Shown: positions 17,955-27,778, numbered from the stretch's first letter. The stretch is DNA of 64,000 nt from Aestuariibaculum sediminum (GCF_014596945.1 NZ_JACVXB010000005.1:1-64000), one strand, 5' to 3'. Notes: a model not told the origin generated them from the letters alone. Program-made: numbers and translations.

Positions 17955-18998
17955 TTAATCAAATCGTTTTATATCAATTTCGACATCTAATGGTTTTTGA
18001 TTTTCTATGTAATTGTAAAGTTCTTTTGCAACGTAGGGTCCAATCATTACTCCTCTAGTACCTAGTCCATTTAGTACAAACATATTTTTAAAATTAAAAT
18101 GCCTGCCTACCAAAGGCCTTCGGTCTTTAACGGTAGGTCGCACTCCTGCTACCTGCCCCACAACGGTAAATGGACAATGTATTATTTTTTTAAGCTTTTC
18201 TGTTAGTTCCTCCTTCGCGGCTTCGGAAGTAGCATTAGTTAAATTTTTCCACTCGTAAGTTGCTCCTACCACATACCTATCATCACCTAACGGGATTAAG
18301 AACACTCCTGCTTTAAGGACATAATTTATCTTTAATTCTGGCGCATATATGGTTAATAGTTCACCTTTAGCTGGGTTTAACGGTAAATAATTAAAAAAAG
18401 GATTTTCCTTTATTCCAAAACCTTCGCAAAACACAATATGCTTAGCATTTATTTCATTGTATTTTATTTCATTGTTAACAATAGATAATTCATCGTAATC
18501 AAAAAGGTCTTCTAAAAGCAGATTCTGTTCAAGTAGTGCTCCTCTATACGTATCCACTAAAACCTTAACATCAATGCGACCCGTTTCCAGTACTTCTCCA
18601 AAACCAAATGGAGCATCGACACATATATTTGTATTTTTTATGATTTTTGAAGACAAATATTCTGAAAGTACAGGTTTATCGGAGGCCGTAAACCAATCAT
18701 TCTGTTCTTCTAAAGATGCGAATTTTCTATAAACCGGAATTTTATAATCTAAAGTTACGCCAAAAGCTTCTTCTAGGTGCTTATACATTGGTAAAGCTAG
18801 TTCTAGTTGCTCCTTACACTTCCAAACAGGCGTAAAGCGTTTTAATACAACAGGATTATACAACCCGCCGGCAACTGTAGACGATAACTGCGACCTATTA
18901 TCGAACACCATAAATGATTTTTTATTGGCTTTAAGCATTTCACAAAAGCTTACACCTGCCAAACCAATTCCAACAACTATATAATCGACTTGCTTCAT
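17955..18998 (-). CDS. FAD-dependent oxidoreductase, DAO family
   Basis: A protein of 347 residues with an N-terminal Rossmann motif (VDYIVVGIGLAGVSFCEML; the middle Gly of GxGxxG is conserved, I for G in the second position) and the C-terminal signature GVRPTVKDRRPLVGRH followed by LNGLGTRGVMIGP. This matches D-amino-acid oxidase/ThiO/MnmC-C-like flavoenzymes. The substrate cannot be told from sequence. It precedes gldN on the same strand but is separated by a strong terminator. Confidence 0.8.
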   Translation of the reverse strand: MKQVDYIVVGIGLAGVSFCEMLKANKKSFMVFDNRSQLSSTVAGGLYNPVVLKRFTPVWKCKEQLELALPMYKHLEEAFGVTLDYKIPVYRKFASLEEQNDWFTASDKPVLSEYLSSKIIKNTNICVDAPFGFGEVLETGRIDVKVLVDTYRGALLEQNLLLEDLFDYDELSIVNNEIKYNEINAKHIVFCEGFGIKENPFFNYLPLNPAKGELLTIYAPELKINYVLKAGVFLIPLGDDRYVVGATYEWKNLTNATSEAAKEELTEKLKKIIHCPFTVVGQVAGVRPTVKDRRPLVGRHFNFKNMFVLNGLGTRGVMIGPYVAKELYNYIENQKPLDVEIDIKRFD

Positions 18999-19014
18999 AC
19001 TGCGAATATAAAAA

Positions 19015-19048
19015 TAAAGAAGCCCGCTTAAATAAGCAGGCTTCTTTA
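19015..19048 (-). terminator. Terminator downstream of gldN
   Basis: A hairpin with 16-bp arms (TAAAGAAGCC.GCTTA and its complement, one mismatch) lies 18 bp after the gldN stop and ends in T-rich sequence on both strands. It closes the gldKLMN operon. Confidence 0.8.
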
Positions 19049-19065
19049 TTTTATTGTGATGTGAA

Positions 19066-19956
19066 TTAATACGTCCACATATCTAATTCAAAATCTCGAA
19101 TTTTTTCTTTTATACGTTCAGATTCTAATAACTGCATCAGCGCATTATCGGTTACATATTCGTTAATAGCCCTATCCTGTTGTACGTTTTCTTCCTTATA
19201 AATTATTGCATTAAAACGCCTAGAGTTTAAAACATGGTCAAACGAGAATGGCATCGAACTATTCTTGTTATTAAACGATTTGGCTTCGTGTAACACCTCT
19301 CGAGCATCTGGGAAGAAAACCCAGAACAACTCTACTAAATCAGGTGTTTCAGAATCTATAAAATTAACATCCGGAGCCACAGGCGCAATACCTAATAAAC
19401 GGTATTTTAACTCTGCCTGACGTTTATCAAAATACCAAAGACCTTTAATACGATACTCAACTATATCGGCCGCAGTTATATCTCGTCTATCAATATATTC
19501 TGCAGATAATTCTTCGCCCGCATTAATTTGTTCGATACCTAACTCTGTAGTATCTACTTTAGCCAATGCTGCTTGAATATCATCTAAGGTACGCTTAGAT
19601 TTAAAGTATGAATCATCGTAGATATTTTTTATTCTCCCATTTTTAATGTTCTTCATAAGCACATCGTATAATGAGCGTCTATCACTACCAATATTATTAG
19701 TATCTATCGGATAATATAAAGGAAAATTAACGCGCTCGTCAAGCACGATTTTTTCCCAAACCATTTTCGAATAAAGTATGTCTCTATCGTCTACATAACC
19801 ATATTCTAAGGGCTTATCATTATCAATAGCTTTTTGAGCTTCTGTTCTTACTCCTATCTCTTCGGGGCTTTTTGCATTAAGGATATTTGCTTGAGCAAAT
19901 ACACTCGACACTGTAAAAACAGTTGTTACGGTTAATAAAAAACTTTTTAAATTCAT
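19066..19956 (-). CDS. gldN: Gliding motility / type IX secretion protein GldN (PorN)
   Basis: A periplasmic protein of 296 residues with a signal peptide (residues 1-21, ending VFAQ). The conserved DDRDILYSKMVWEKIVLDERVNFPLYYP and the later WYFDKRQAELKYRLLGI stretch identify GldN/PorN. With GldK it forms the periplasmic ring of the type IX secretion system, driven by the GldL-GldM motor. It is last in gldKLMN, 104 bp after gldM, with a strong hairpin in the gap. Confidence 0.95.
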   Translation of the reverse strand: MNLKSFLLTVTTVFTVSSVFAQANILNAKSPEEIGVRTEAQKAIDNDKPLEYGYVDDRDILYSKMVWEKIVLDERVNFPLYYPIDTNNIGSDRRSLYDVLMKNIKNGRIKNIYDDSYFKSKRTLDDIQAALAKVDTTELGIEQINAGEELSAEYIDRRDITAADIVEYRIKGLWYFDKRQAELKYRLLGIAPVAPDVNFIDSETPDLVELFWVFFPDAREVLHEAKSFNNKNSSMPFSFDHVLNSRRFNAIIYKEENVQQDRAINEYVTDNALMQLLESERIKEKIRDFELDMWTY

Positions 19957-20008
19957 GCGCTTTGGTTTTATTTTTCAATAGTTGAAATTCAACTAGGCTC
20001 TTTATTTT

Positions 20009-20042
20009 ATATCATATCCATACTTGCATATGGATATGATAT
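20009..20042 (-). repeat. Perfect 14-bp inverted repeat between gldM and gldN
   Basis: Arms ATATCATATCCATA and TATGGATATGATAT enclose a 6-nt loop. No T-run follows on the minus strand, so it is more likely an mRNA-stability or attenuation element, or an operator, than a full terminator. Confidence 0.6.
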
Positions 20043-20060
20043 GATATTTTTAACTATTAA

Positions 20061-21623
20061 TTAGTTAGTAAGCTCAATAATTACAGGCGATACTTTTTTA
20101 AGAATCACACTTACACCACTAGCTTTAGCTTCGATGTTGAATATTTGAACATCTGATCCGCGCTTAGCTTTACGTAATGCAGATTTAGCTCTACTATCTA
20201 ATTTATTTCCACTTACATTAATTGTAGGTTGTCCAGGAACTTTAAACATAAATCCTGTTACGCGTAATGGTAATTCGAAATCGAAATCGTCGAACTTAGC
20301 TCCTATGGTAGATATCTCTAAAGATTGACGTTGCATTTTTATAGCTCCATCTTCTCCCCTAACCGTTCCTGTAGGTTTTGGTAAATCTTTAATTCTAAAG
20401 GTTGCTCTATCTCCAACTTTTTGACCATCCGGCAATGTACCTGATACGTTAATTGTAACTTCTCTACCTTGAATTCTTGTAGCATCCATTACATATTTAC
20501 TACCACTAACACGGCTTAAACCTTGTGCCGAAGCATTTACATTATTATCTGCGATTCCAGCAAACGAAATGGTCATTGGGTTTTTAACACCACGATAAAC
20601 CACATTCATCTTATCGGCCGAAATAGTTGCTGCATTAGGTTTAGAAACAGTTGCGAACGATTGTGATACTGGAACTTCAATATCTTCGCCATCTTGAGCG
20701 AAAATTAATTTTCCTTCAATTTTATGTTCTCCTGGTCTTCCTGTTCCAACATTTAATTTTACACGACCATCCTCTATTGAATACTGATTTTCTGTTAATT
20801 TAACACCATCTAAAGTTAACTCAACTCTACTTGGCTTTGTTGTTGCATCTTTACGACCTAATACAATAGCTCCATCAAATGTTTCACCGTTAAAATAAGC
20901 GGCTTTTGAAGTTTCCATTAGAGTTGTATAATTGGTCATAGACACCTCAGCTGTTAAAGTTCCTTGCAACATTTTAGATAACATTTCAGACTCGGTTGTT
21001 TTGATATCAGCTTGCATCTGAGTCATTTTAGTTAATGATGCTACAAGAGGGAAACCTTTGTAGTGATAATCTAACCAATCGATCTTTATACCGTCCCGGT
21101 TTTTTACTGGATCTGTATTAAATTTATCTTTTACATCTTTAATTACGGATTCCATTCCTGCTTGCCCTTCTAAAACGCCTACAACACCGTCTCTAAAAGT
21201 AGCTATTTGATTTAAAAACTCTTCACCTTCTGGTTTAAGTTTATCGCCTTTAAAGAAATTTTGATCTAGGTAATCTCCTTTATCCATAATTTCATAATCG
21301 GTTGGATCATCAACAGTCGCGGCCATTTTACTTTTAAGCTCTTCTAAATAGCTATCAAAATCTGAAGCTAGTTTATCGATTTGCTGAGCTTTTATTTTTA
21401 AAGGCTCATATTTTTCTTTTTGATCTGTTGCCTTTTGCTCTAAGCTCGCCATAAAACTTGCATTACGCATAGTAGTTGCTTCGTTAGACTCGCTTAATTT
21501 TTCGTTCATTAATCCGAAGGCAGAAAGCACTTCTTTTGACATATTTAATGCTAACATCGCAATGAAGATTAAATACATCAGATTAATCATCTTCTGTCTG
21601 GGTGATAAATTTCCTGATGCCAT
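20061..21623 (-). CDS. gldM: Type IX secretion motor protein GldM (PorM)
   Basis: A protein of 520 residues. A short cytoplasmic end with SPRQKMINLMYLIFIAMLALNMS gives the single transmembrane helix (about 12-28). A long periplasmic region of helical and then Ig-like domains follows, typical of GldM/PorM, which spans the periplasm and transmits motor torque from GldL to the GldK-GldN ring. The length matches family members. It is 43 bp downstream of gldL on the same strand. Confidence 0.96.
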   Translation of the reverse strand: MASGNLSPRQKMINLMYLIFIAMLALNMSKEVLSAFGLMNEKLSESNEATTMRNASFMASLEQKATDQKEKYEPLKIKAQQIDKLASDFDSYLEELKSKMAATVDDPTDYEIMDKGDYLDQNFFKGDKLKPEGEEFLNQIATFRDGVVGVLEGQAGMESVIKDVKDKFNTDPVKNRDGIKIDWLDYHYKGFPLVASLTKMTQMQADIKTTESEMLSKMLQGTLTAEVSMTNYTTLMETSKAAYFNGETFDGAIVLGRKDATTKPSRVELTLDGVKLTENQYSIEDGRVKLNVGTGRPGEHKIEGKLIFAQDGEDIEVPVSQSFATVSKPNAATISADKMNVVYRGVKNPMTISFAGIADNNVNASAQGLSRVSGSKYVMDATRIQGREVTINVSGTLPDGQKVGDRATFRIKDLPKPTGTVRGEDGAIKMQRQSLEISTIGAKFDDFDFELPLRVTGFMFKVPGQPTINVSGNKLDSRAKSALRKAKRGSDVQIFNIEAKASGVSVILKKVSPVIIELTN

Positions 21624-21666
21624 ATCTAATTAGGTTTTTGGTTAATTAAAAATTAGATTCCCCTAA

Positions 21667-22308
21667 TTAGTTTTTGTTCATTGCAGATAACATCCCGCCA
21701 TATACTCCATTTAATGAAGATAAGTTAGACGCTAAAGATTGCATTTGCTCTTTTAACTTAGCTGCATTTTCTACTTGCTCCTGATTAATAGTAGCTTGTT
21801 TACTAATGCTTTCTAATTGCACTTTATAAAGGCTATTTAAAGATTCCATTTGAGCTGCAGCTAACGATAATTCTTCACTGTATTTCTTAGAAGCTTCGAT
21901 TCCGTTGGCACTAGAAGACATACTTTTTGCAGCACCTTCGAAATTTTTAATACTTTCTCCTAAGCTAGACATTAATTCGCCGTCTATTTTCGCTTCTTTT
22001 AATAAATCGTCTAATTTTTTAGATAATAAGCCTTGAGCGCTTTCGTCTTTCTTTCCTTTAGTTGTCGATTCTCCACCTGCTAATTCAGGGTAAACTAACG
22101 ACCAATCTAAATCACTCTCTACGGGTTCGAACGCTGATAATGCGAAAATAATAGCTTCGGTAACAAGACCCAAGGTTAACATTAAATTACCTGTTATAGG
22201 TCCAAACTCCATGTGTGTAATTTTGAAAAGGGCTCCAATAATTACAATTGCCGCTCCTAATCCGTAAGCCATATTCATGAACTTTTTACTTGCTTTTGAC
22301 TGTGCCAT
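21667..22308 (-). CDS. gldL: Type IX secretion motor protein GldL (PorL)
   Basis: An inner membrane protein of 213 residues with two helices (about 15-31 and 42-60) and a cytoplasmic coiled coil. Glu51 in the second helix (LVTEAIIF) corresponds to the conserved glutamate proposed to carry protons in the GldLM motor. It converts the proton gradient into rotation for secretion and gliding. Confidence 0.96.
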   Translation of the reverse strand: MAQSKASKKFMNMAYGLGAAIVIIGALFKITHMEFGPITGNLMLTLGLVTEAIIFALSAFEPVESDLDWSLVYPELAGGESTTKGKKDESAQGLLSKKLDDLLKEAKIDGELMSSLGESIKNFEGAAKSMSSSANGIEASKKYSEELSLAAAQMESLNSLYKVQLESISKQATINQEQVENAAKLKEQMQSLASNLSSLNGVYGGMLSAMNKN

Positions 22309-22324
22309 AATTTTGATTTTTTTG

Positions 22325-22344
22325 TTAAGTAATAAATTACTTAA
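22325..22344 (-). repeat. Small inverted repeat between gldK and gldL
   Basis: Arms TTAAGTAA and TTACTTAA with a 4-nt loop in the 95-bp gldK-gldL gap. It could be an mRNA hairpin; AT-rich, so weak. Confidence 0.35.
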
Positions 22345-22403
22345 GTAGGTTAATTAAAAGGTTGATATTAATGATTAGTTAATTAAGTTTATATAGTACT
22401 TTA

Positions 22404-23765
22404 TTATTTACCTGTTACTTGAGTTCCCATGTAATCCTGAACGGTTCTGAAACCAATGTAGCTTCTAGCTGAATCTGCGTACTCAAAATCTCTTGAGCTT
22501 ACCTGTAAATAGTACGCTACATCTTTCCAAGACCCGCCACGAACTACTTTTCTTTGGTTATTATAATCGTTAACATTTGGATTTATAGTTGATGTATACT
22601 CGTAAGACGAAGGATCGTATGATGCATTTACCCACTCGGCAACATTTCCTGCCATATTATATAGATTGTAATCGTTAGGCTCGTAAGATTTAGCTTCTAC
22701 AGTATATAAGGCCTGGTCGGCAGCATAATCGCCACGTACCGGCTTGAAATTAGCCATGAAACAACCTCTATCACTTTTTGTATATGGACCACCCCAAGGA
22801 TAAGTTGCAGCTTGCAGACCTCCACGAGCAGCGTATTCCCACTCAGCTTCCGATGGTAATCTAAATCGGTTTACCATTTGAGCACCACTTCTCGACTTTT
22901 GATAAGAATTTTTATTAATTGTTCTCCATTCACAAAATGCTTTTGCCTGCTTCCAGGTAACCCCCACAACTGGGTAATCGCTGTAGGCATCATGCCAGAA
23001 ATAATCGTTATGCATGGGTTCATTATAAGAATACGCGAAGTCTCTAATCCATACCGTAGTATCGGGGTATACTTCAATTTCTTCTTTCTTTATTACATCG
23101 CTGCGCTTAATACCTCTATTTTGAGCCGCTTCTTGAATATCCATATAATTATATTGGAATTTAAATTTCTTTACATCCCAGGTACGTTGACCATTATACG
23201 ATTCTTCCATTGGCAAATACATGGTATCCATAACCTCTGCGTAAAATTCATCAGGATATTCAGATGTATCGTAAACTAAATCGATGTCTTTGTTTAATTT
23301 ACGCCCTTCATAACCTGTTGGACCTAAACCAGTGTAGTTTTCGAACATATATTTTTCGTAAACCGTCATATTAGCTGTATCGGCATCTTTAAATGCATAC
23401 TCACCAATACCACCATCGTCAGGCACTTTACCAACCTCATCTGCTAAAATAGCTAACTTGGTTCTCACTATCGAATCTCTAACCCAGTTCACAAACTGAC
23501 GATATTCGCTATTTGTTATTTCGGTTGCATCCATATAGAAAGCGCGAACGGTAACTGTTTTTGCAGGAGCATCCTGAACACCAGCTAAATCATCGTCGGC
23601 TTTACCCATAATAAATGCACCACCTGGAATTAATTCCATACCATATGGCTTTTCTGGATGCCATTTTTTCCCTTGTACACCCACTAGCTCACCCTTATCG
23701 TTAGAGCCGCAACTAGCAAGCAAAGTCATTACTGCGGTTAATAAAATAAACTTCTTCATATCCAT
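22404..23765 (-). CDS. gldK: Type IX secretion lipoprotein GldK (PorK)
   Basis: An outer membrane lipoprotein of 453 residues with lipobox LLASC (Cys about residue 19). The body is an FGE/SUMF1 (sulfatase-modifying-factor) fold, seen in the closing FRLPSEAEWEYAARGG, NMAGNVAEWV and KVVRGGSWKD motifs, as in GldK/PorK, which forms the ring with GldN. The ATG at 23765 is used; an alternative Met two codons in is equally plausible. It is the first gene of gldKLMN. Confidence 0.95.
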   Translation of the reverse strand: MDMKKFILLTAVMTLLASCGSNDKGELVGVQGKKWHPEKPYGMELIPGGAFIMGKADDDLAGVQDAPAKTVTVRAFYMDATEITNSEYRQFVNWVRDSIVRTKLAILADEVGKVPDDGGIGEYAFKDADTANMTVYEKYMFENYTGLGPTGYEGRKLNKDIDLVYDTSEYPDEFYAEVMDTMYLPMEESYNGQRTWDVKKFKFQYNYMDIQEAAQNRGIKRSDVIKKEEIEVYPDTTVWIRDFAYSYNEPMHNDYFWHDAYSDYPVVGVTWKQAKAFCEWRTINKNSYQKSRSGAQMVNRFRLPSEAEWEYAARGGLQAATYPWGGPYTKSDRGCFMANFKPVRGDYAADQALYTVEAKSYEPNDYNLYNMAGNVAEWVNASYDPSSYEYTSTINPNVNDYNNQRKVVRGGSWKDVAYYLQVSSRDFEYADSARSYIGFRTVQDYMGTQVTGK

Positions 23766-23808
23766 AGAAAACTCGAGGTTAATTATATAAGCTTCATTTT
23801 TGAAAGCG

Positions 23809-23839
23809 TAAACATATCTATATATTTTTTAAAAAACAA
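23809..23839 (-). promoter_or_regulatory. Promoter of the gldKLMN operon
   Basis: On the minus strand TTG (23837-23839), 20 nt, TATGTTTA (23809-23816), one base off TAnnTTTG, about 44 nt before the gldK start. An inverted repeat (23863-23895) lies just upstream. Confidence 0.55.
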
Positions 23840-23862
23840 CTTTTTACAGGAAAAATTTACGT

Positions 23863-23895
23863 TTCATCGTAAAAATTTAGCATTTCAACGATGAA
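23863..23895. repeat. Inverted repeat upstream of gldK
   Basis: Arms TTCATCGT and ACGATGAA separated by 17 nt, between the stop of the arginase-fold gene (23922) and the gldK promoter. There is no T-run. It may be a weak hairpin for the upstream gene or a regulator-binding site. Confidence 0.35.
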
Positions 23896-23921
23896 TTGAG
23901 TCGTTTAACTAGTTAAAAATG

Positions 23922-25088
23922 TTAAATACTATTCTTTTGAAACGCCTTATACCAACGTTCCGGAACTTTATTTTCGCACGCATCAATATAATCTTGATGC
24001 ATGCATGGTAATAACGTATGTCTTTTTAATTTATTATTAACATTTGATAAAAAAGGAATCTCAATCCACCATCTACCAGTCATATTACTTTTATAAAACA
24101 CTAATTCCTGATCCTCTACCAATGTTATAAACTTTTGATAAGACCTATCATCTGAAAAATCTTCGTCGTTAATTCTACAATTAACTCCTTCAATAAAATA
24201 CCATAATATTTGAGAAACTAACATACTGGTCATTTCATCATCCTTAGAGGGTTTATATTCGAATACTCCAAACGACGACACCTTATTACTTATACCAGCA
24301 TATCTTGCAACAGCACATATTTCCTTACCATTAAGTCCATTTGGCGAAAATTTCTGTTTCAAACTCACTTCTGAACCCTGTACTACATTTAAATCGACAC
24401 TCACCACATTCGCATCACGCATAACCGGCTCAACTAAAGTTACGTTATTGGAAATCTCTCCCAATCTATACGACTCGAAATACAGATTATCCATTAAATC
24501 TTTTTCCTCCTGTGAATTAAAATAAGTTTGATAACCTACCGTAGCATAATTAAAAAGATTGTATGGCTCATCCAGAATAATTTTTCCAACGAAGCTATTA
24601 TTTTTCATTGGCTTTGAAGAATCACCTAAATCGAACTTAGCATCTACACTCACTAAGTTTACCATAGACTGTAACGTATCGTAGGCGCGATACATGGCAT
24701 AGGTTAAATCCTGACTTCCTCCTATTATAACAGGAATAATGTTTTGCTTTACTAGCTCACAAACTGTAGTTTTTAAAGCAAAATATGTATCTTCAACAGT
24801 TTCGCCAGCCTTAATATCGCCGAGATCTGCAATTACCGTATTCCAACTACCAGGAAATAAGCTATAAAATATTTTACGGATTTCGTTTAACTGAAAAACC
24901 TCTCCTATGTAATTAACATCGTTTCTATTTTCGAGAACCCCAAAAACAACGATACTAACATCTCCTAATTCAGGAAAGCCTTTCTTTTCAGAATGAATTT
25001 TAATCTTTTTACCTAACGCCTGTGGAGATAACAACTCATTATGAGCCAAAACTAAATCTGAAACAGGCGAGAAAAAATCCAAGGTCAT
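23922..25088 (-). CDS. Arginase/formimidoylglutamase-fold protein with degraded metal ligands
   Basis: A soluble protein of 388 residues with the ureohydrolase (arginase/agmatinase/formiminoglutamase) pattern. The three metal motifs are recognisable but altered: GGDHS is GGSQD (123-127), DAHxD is DAKFD (149-153, Lys for His), and SxDxD is SVDLN (230-234, Asn for Asp). Three of six Mn ligands are therefore changed, so hydrolase activity is doubtful. It lies directly upstream of gldK on the same strand, 156 bp away, with its own spacing. A structural or regulatory role near the gliding cluster is only a guess. Confidence 0.75.
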   Translation of the reverse strand: MTLDFFSPVSDLVLAHNELLSPQALGKKIKIHSEKKGFPELGDVSIVVFGVLENRNDVNYIGEVFQLNEIRKIFYSLFPGSWNTVIADLGDIKAGETVEDTYFALKTTVCELVKQNIIPVIIGGSQDLTYAMYRAYDTLQSMVNLVSVDAKFDLGDSSKPMKNNSFVGKIILDEPYNLFNYATVGYQTYFNSQEEKDLMDNLYFESYRLGEISNNVTLVEPVMRDANVVSVDLNVVQGSEVSLKQKFSPNGLNGKEICAVARYAGISNKVSSFGVFEYKPSKDDEMTSMLVSQILWYFIEGVNCRINDEDFSDDRSYQKFITLVEDQELVFYKSNMTGRWWIEIPFLSNVNNKLKRHTLLPCMHQDYIDACENKVPERWYKAFQKNSI

Positions 25089-25248
25089 GCGGGCAAAGTA
25101 GGGTATTGATTAGTTATTTTTATTAGAATACTTACAAATATCTTTAAATAAATGAATTATTCTACATTGTAAACATAAAAATAAACTACCAATAATTATA
25201 ATTTATCGAACTAAGAAATTGATAATTATATTTTACTTAACCTTAAGC

Positions 25249-27750
25249 TTACTTTTTCTTGGTACTTGCTTTTTTCTTTGTGGTTTTTTTAGCAGTTTTC
25301 TTTTTGGGAGCATTAGCCTCTATTATAGCTTTAGCTTCATCTAAAGTCATTTCAGAAACATCTACGGTTTTAGCCAACTCAACCTTAATCTTACCTTTTA
25401 TAACGTTATGCCTGCCCCAACGTGCTTTCTCTACCTTAATACCTTCGTCTTCCCAGTTATGCACCACTTTATCTATTTCCTTTTGAATTTTGGTTTCGAT
25501 AAGTTCTACAATATCCTCTTCTGATAAATTATCCCAGTCGTACTTTTTGTTTACGTTAATAAACATATTGTTCCACTTTATAAATGGCCCAAAACGACCT
25601 TTACCTTTTTGCACCGGTAATTCTTTATAATGATAGATTGGCGCGTCGGCCTTTTGTTTTTCCTTAATAAGTTCAATGGCATCTTCTAGCTCAACACTTA
25701 ACGGGTCTTGCCCTTTAGGAAGCGAAACAAACGAAGAACCAAATTTCACATAAGGCCCAAAACGTCCATTATTAACTTCTATAGTTTCACCTTCGTAAGT
25801 CCCTAATGTTTTTGGAAGCTGAAATAAATCCATAGCTTCTTCGTAAGTAATGGTATTTAACTGCTGATCCGGACTTAAGCTGGCAAATTGCGGTTTCTCT
25901 TCATCATCGGCAGTTCCTATTTGAACCATTGGTCCAAATTTCCCTAAACGTACACTTACTTGTTTTCCTGTATTTGGATCAACCCCTAGAATACGCTCTC
26001 CGGATTCTCTGTCGGCATTTTCCTGAACATCTTGTACTTGCGGATGAAAGTCCTTATAGAAATCTTTCATCATTTTAGACCAATCTACTTTTCCTTCAGC
26101 AATATCATCAAAATCCTCTTCTACTTTTGCCGTAAAATTATAATCTAAAATATATTCGAAATGATTTACTAAAAAGTCGGTTACAATCATACCAATATCG
26201 GTTGGCACTAATTTACCTTTATCAGATCCCACTTTTTCTGTTAACACTTTTGATTTTACTAAGCCGTCTGTTAATGTTATTTGTGTATAATCTCGTTCCG
26301 TTCCATCAACCGTTCCCTTTTCTACATAGTTACGATTTTGGATTGTTGAAATAGTTGGCGCATAAGTAGAGGGGCGTCCAATACCTAACTCCTCTAACTT
26401 TTTAACCAAAGAAGCCTCTGTGTATCGTGCTGGTGGACGCGAATAACGTTCGGTAGCTGTAATGTACTTATTTAACAAGGCTTCTCCCTCGCGCATAGCT
26501 GGCAACATACCATCTTGTTCTACGTCTTCGTCATCTGTACCTTCTAAATACACTTTTAAAAATCCGTCGAATGTTATAACCTCACCGTTTGCCGTAAACA
26601 ACTCGTTATGTGTTGTTGCGCTTATTTTAACATTGGTACGCTCTAATTGTGCTTCACTCATTTGCGAAGCAATAGCACGTTTCCAGATCAAATCATATAA
26701 CCGCGCTTGATCTCTATCTAAATCTACGGAATGCGTAGCAAAACTTGTAGGCCTAATAGCTTCGTGAGCTTCCTGTGCCCCTTTAGTTTTACCTACATAA
26801 TTTCTAGGTTTACTGTATTTAGACCCGAACGCTTTTTCAATTTCTTCCTGCGCACCCTTTCGAGCTTCATCCGATAAGTTTACACTATCGGTTCTCATGT
26901 ATGTTATTAACCCCGACTCATAGAGACGCTGTGCTAAAGTCATGGTTTTGCTTACCGAAAAGTAAAGTTTTCGCGAAGCTTCCTGTTGTAAGGTTGACGT
27001 AGTAAATGGTGCTGCAGGTGATTTTTTAGCTGGTTTTTTATCTAAATTATCGACTTTAAAATCGGCTGTGGCATTAGACTCTAAAAAGGCCTGAGCCTCT
27101 TCCTTTGTCGCAAATGTTTTTGGAAGTTTCGCTTTAAAAACCTGTCCATTTTCATTTGAAAATTCAGCATCAATTCTATATGAAGCTTCAGGTGTAAAGT
27201 TTTGAATATCTCTTTCACGTTCAACAATTAAACGTACCGACACCGACTGCACGCGACCAGCCGACAAACCTCCTTTAACCTTACGCCAAAGCACTGGAGA
27301 TAATTCGTACCCTACAATACGATCTAAAATACGTCGCGCTTGTTGCGCATCTACCAAATCGTAATCTATTCCTCTCGGGTTTTCAATGGCTTTTTGAATC
27401 GCTGTTTTAGTAATTTCATGAAATACAATACGTTTCGTTTTGTTTTTATCCAATTTTAAAGTTTCCGCCAAGTGCCATGCTATGGCCTCTCCCTCGCGGT
27501 CTTCATCACTGGCCAACCAAACCATTTCGGCTCCCTTAGCTAGGTCTTTCAGTTTTTTAACAACTGATTTTTTATCTTTAGAAACTTCATATTTCGGACT
27601 AAAATCACCATCCACATCTACCCCTAATTCTTTAGAAGGCAAATCGGCAATATGCCCAAAACTTGACTCTACCTTAAAATCTTTACCTAAAAATTTTTCG
27701 ATAGTTTTTGCCTTAGCAGGTGACTCTACGATTACTAAATTCTTCGCCAT
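25249..27750 (-). CDS. topA: DNA topoisomerase I
   Basis: A type IA topoisomerase of 833 residues. Toprim domain: VIVESPAKAKTIEKFLG at the N-terminus and LASDEDREGEAIAWHL with the acidic triad. Active-site region: GLITYMRTDSVNLS with the catalytic Tyr. The C-terminus has topoisomerase C-repeats (RLGKFGPMVQIG, NGRFGPYVKFG, KGRFGPFIKWN) instead of Cys4 zinc fingers, and ends in a very basic Lys-rich tail. It relaxes negative supercoils. Confidence 0.97.
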   Translation of the reverse strand: MAKNLVIVESPAKAKTIEKFLGKDFKVESSFGHIADLPSKELGVDVDGDFSPKYEVSKDKKSVVKKLKDLAKGAEMVWLASDEDREGEAIAWHLAETLKLDKNKTKRIVFHEITKTAIQKAIENPRGIDYDLVDAQQARRILDRIVGYELSPVLWRKVKGGLSAGRVQSVSVRLIVERERDIQNFTPEASYRIDAEFSNENGQVFKAKLPKTFATKEEAQAFLESNATADFKVDNLDKKPAKKSPAAPFTTSTLQQEASRKLYFSVSKTMTLAQRLYESGLITYMRTDSVNLSDEARKGAQEEIEKAFGSKYSKPRNYVGKTKGAQEAHEAIRPTSFATHSVDLDRDQARLYDLIWKRAIASQMSEAQLERTNVKISATTHNELFTANGEVITFDGFLKVYLEGTDDEDVEQDGMLPAMREGEALLNKYITATERYSRPPARYTEASLVKKLEELGIGRPSTYAPTISTIQNRNYVEKGTVDGTERDYTQITLTDGLVKSKVLTEKVGSDKGKLVPTDIGMIVTDFLVNHFEYILDYNFTAKVEEDFDDIAEGKVDWSKMMKDFYKDFHPQVQDVQENADRESGERILGVDPNTGKQVSVRLGKFGPMVQIGTADDEEKPQFASLSPDQQLNTITYEEAMDLFQLPKTLGTYEGETIEVNNGRFGPYVKFGSSFVSLPKGQDPLSVELEDAIELIKEKQKADAPIYHYKELPVQKGKGRFGPFIKWNNMFINVNKKYDWDNLSEEDIVELIETKIQKEIDKVVHNWEDEGIKVEKARWGRHNVIKGKIKVELAKTVDVSEMTLDEAKAIIEANAPKKKTAKKTTKKKASTKKK

Positions 27751-27770
27751 ACTTCCATTTTTTGAGGCTA

Positions 27771-27778
27771 CAAATGTA
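27771..27778 (-). promoter_or_regulatory. Possible -7 box of topA
   Basis: Minus strand TACATTTG matches TAnnTTTG, 21 nt before the topA start. No clear -33 TTG was found, so only half is supported. Confidence 0.4.

Noticed and set aside
22878-23279. Open frame of 133 codons antisense to gldK
   Set aside because: Fully overlaps gldK, no family resemblance, no promoter; a shadow of codon bias.
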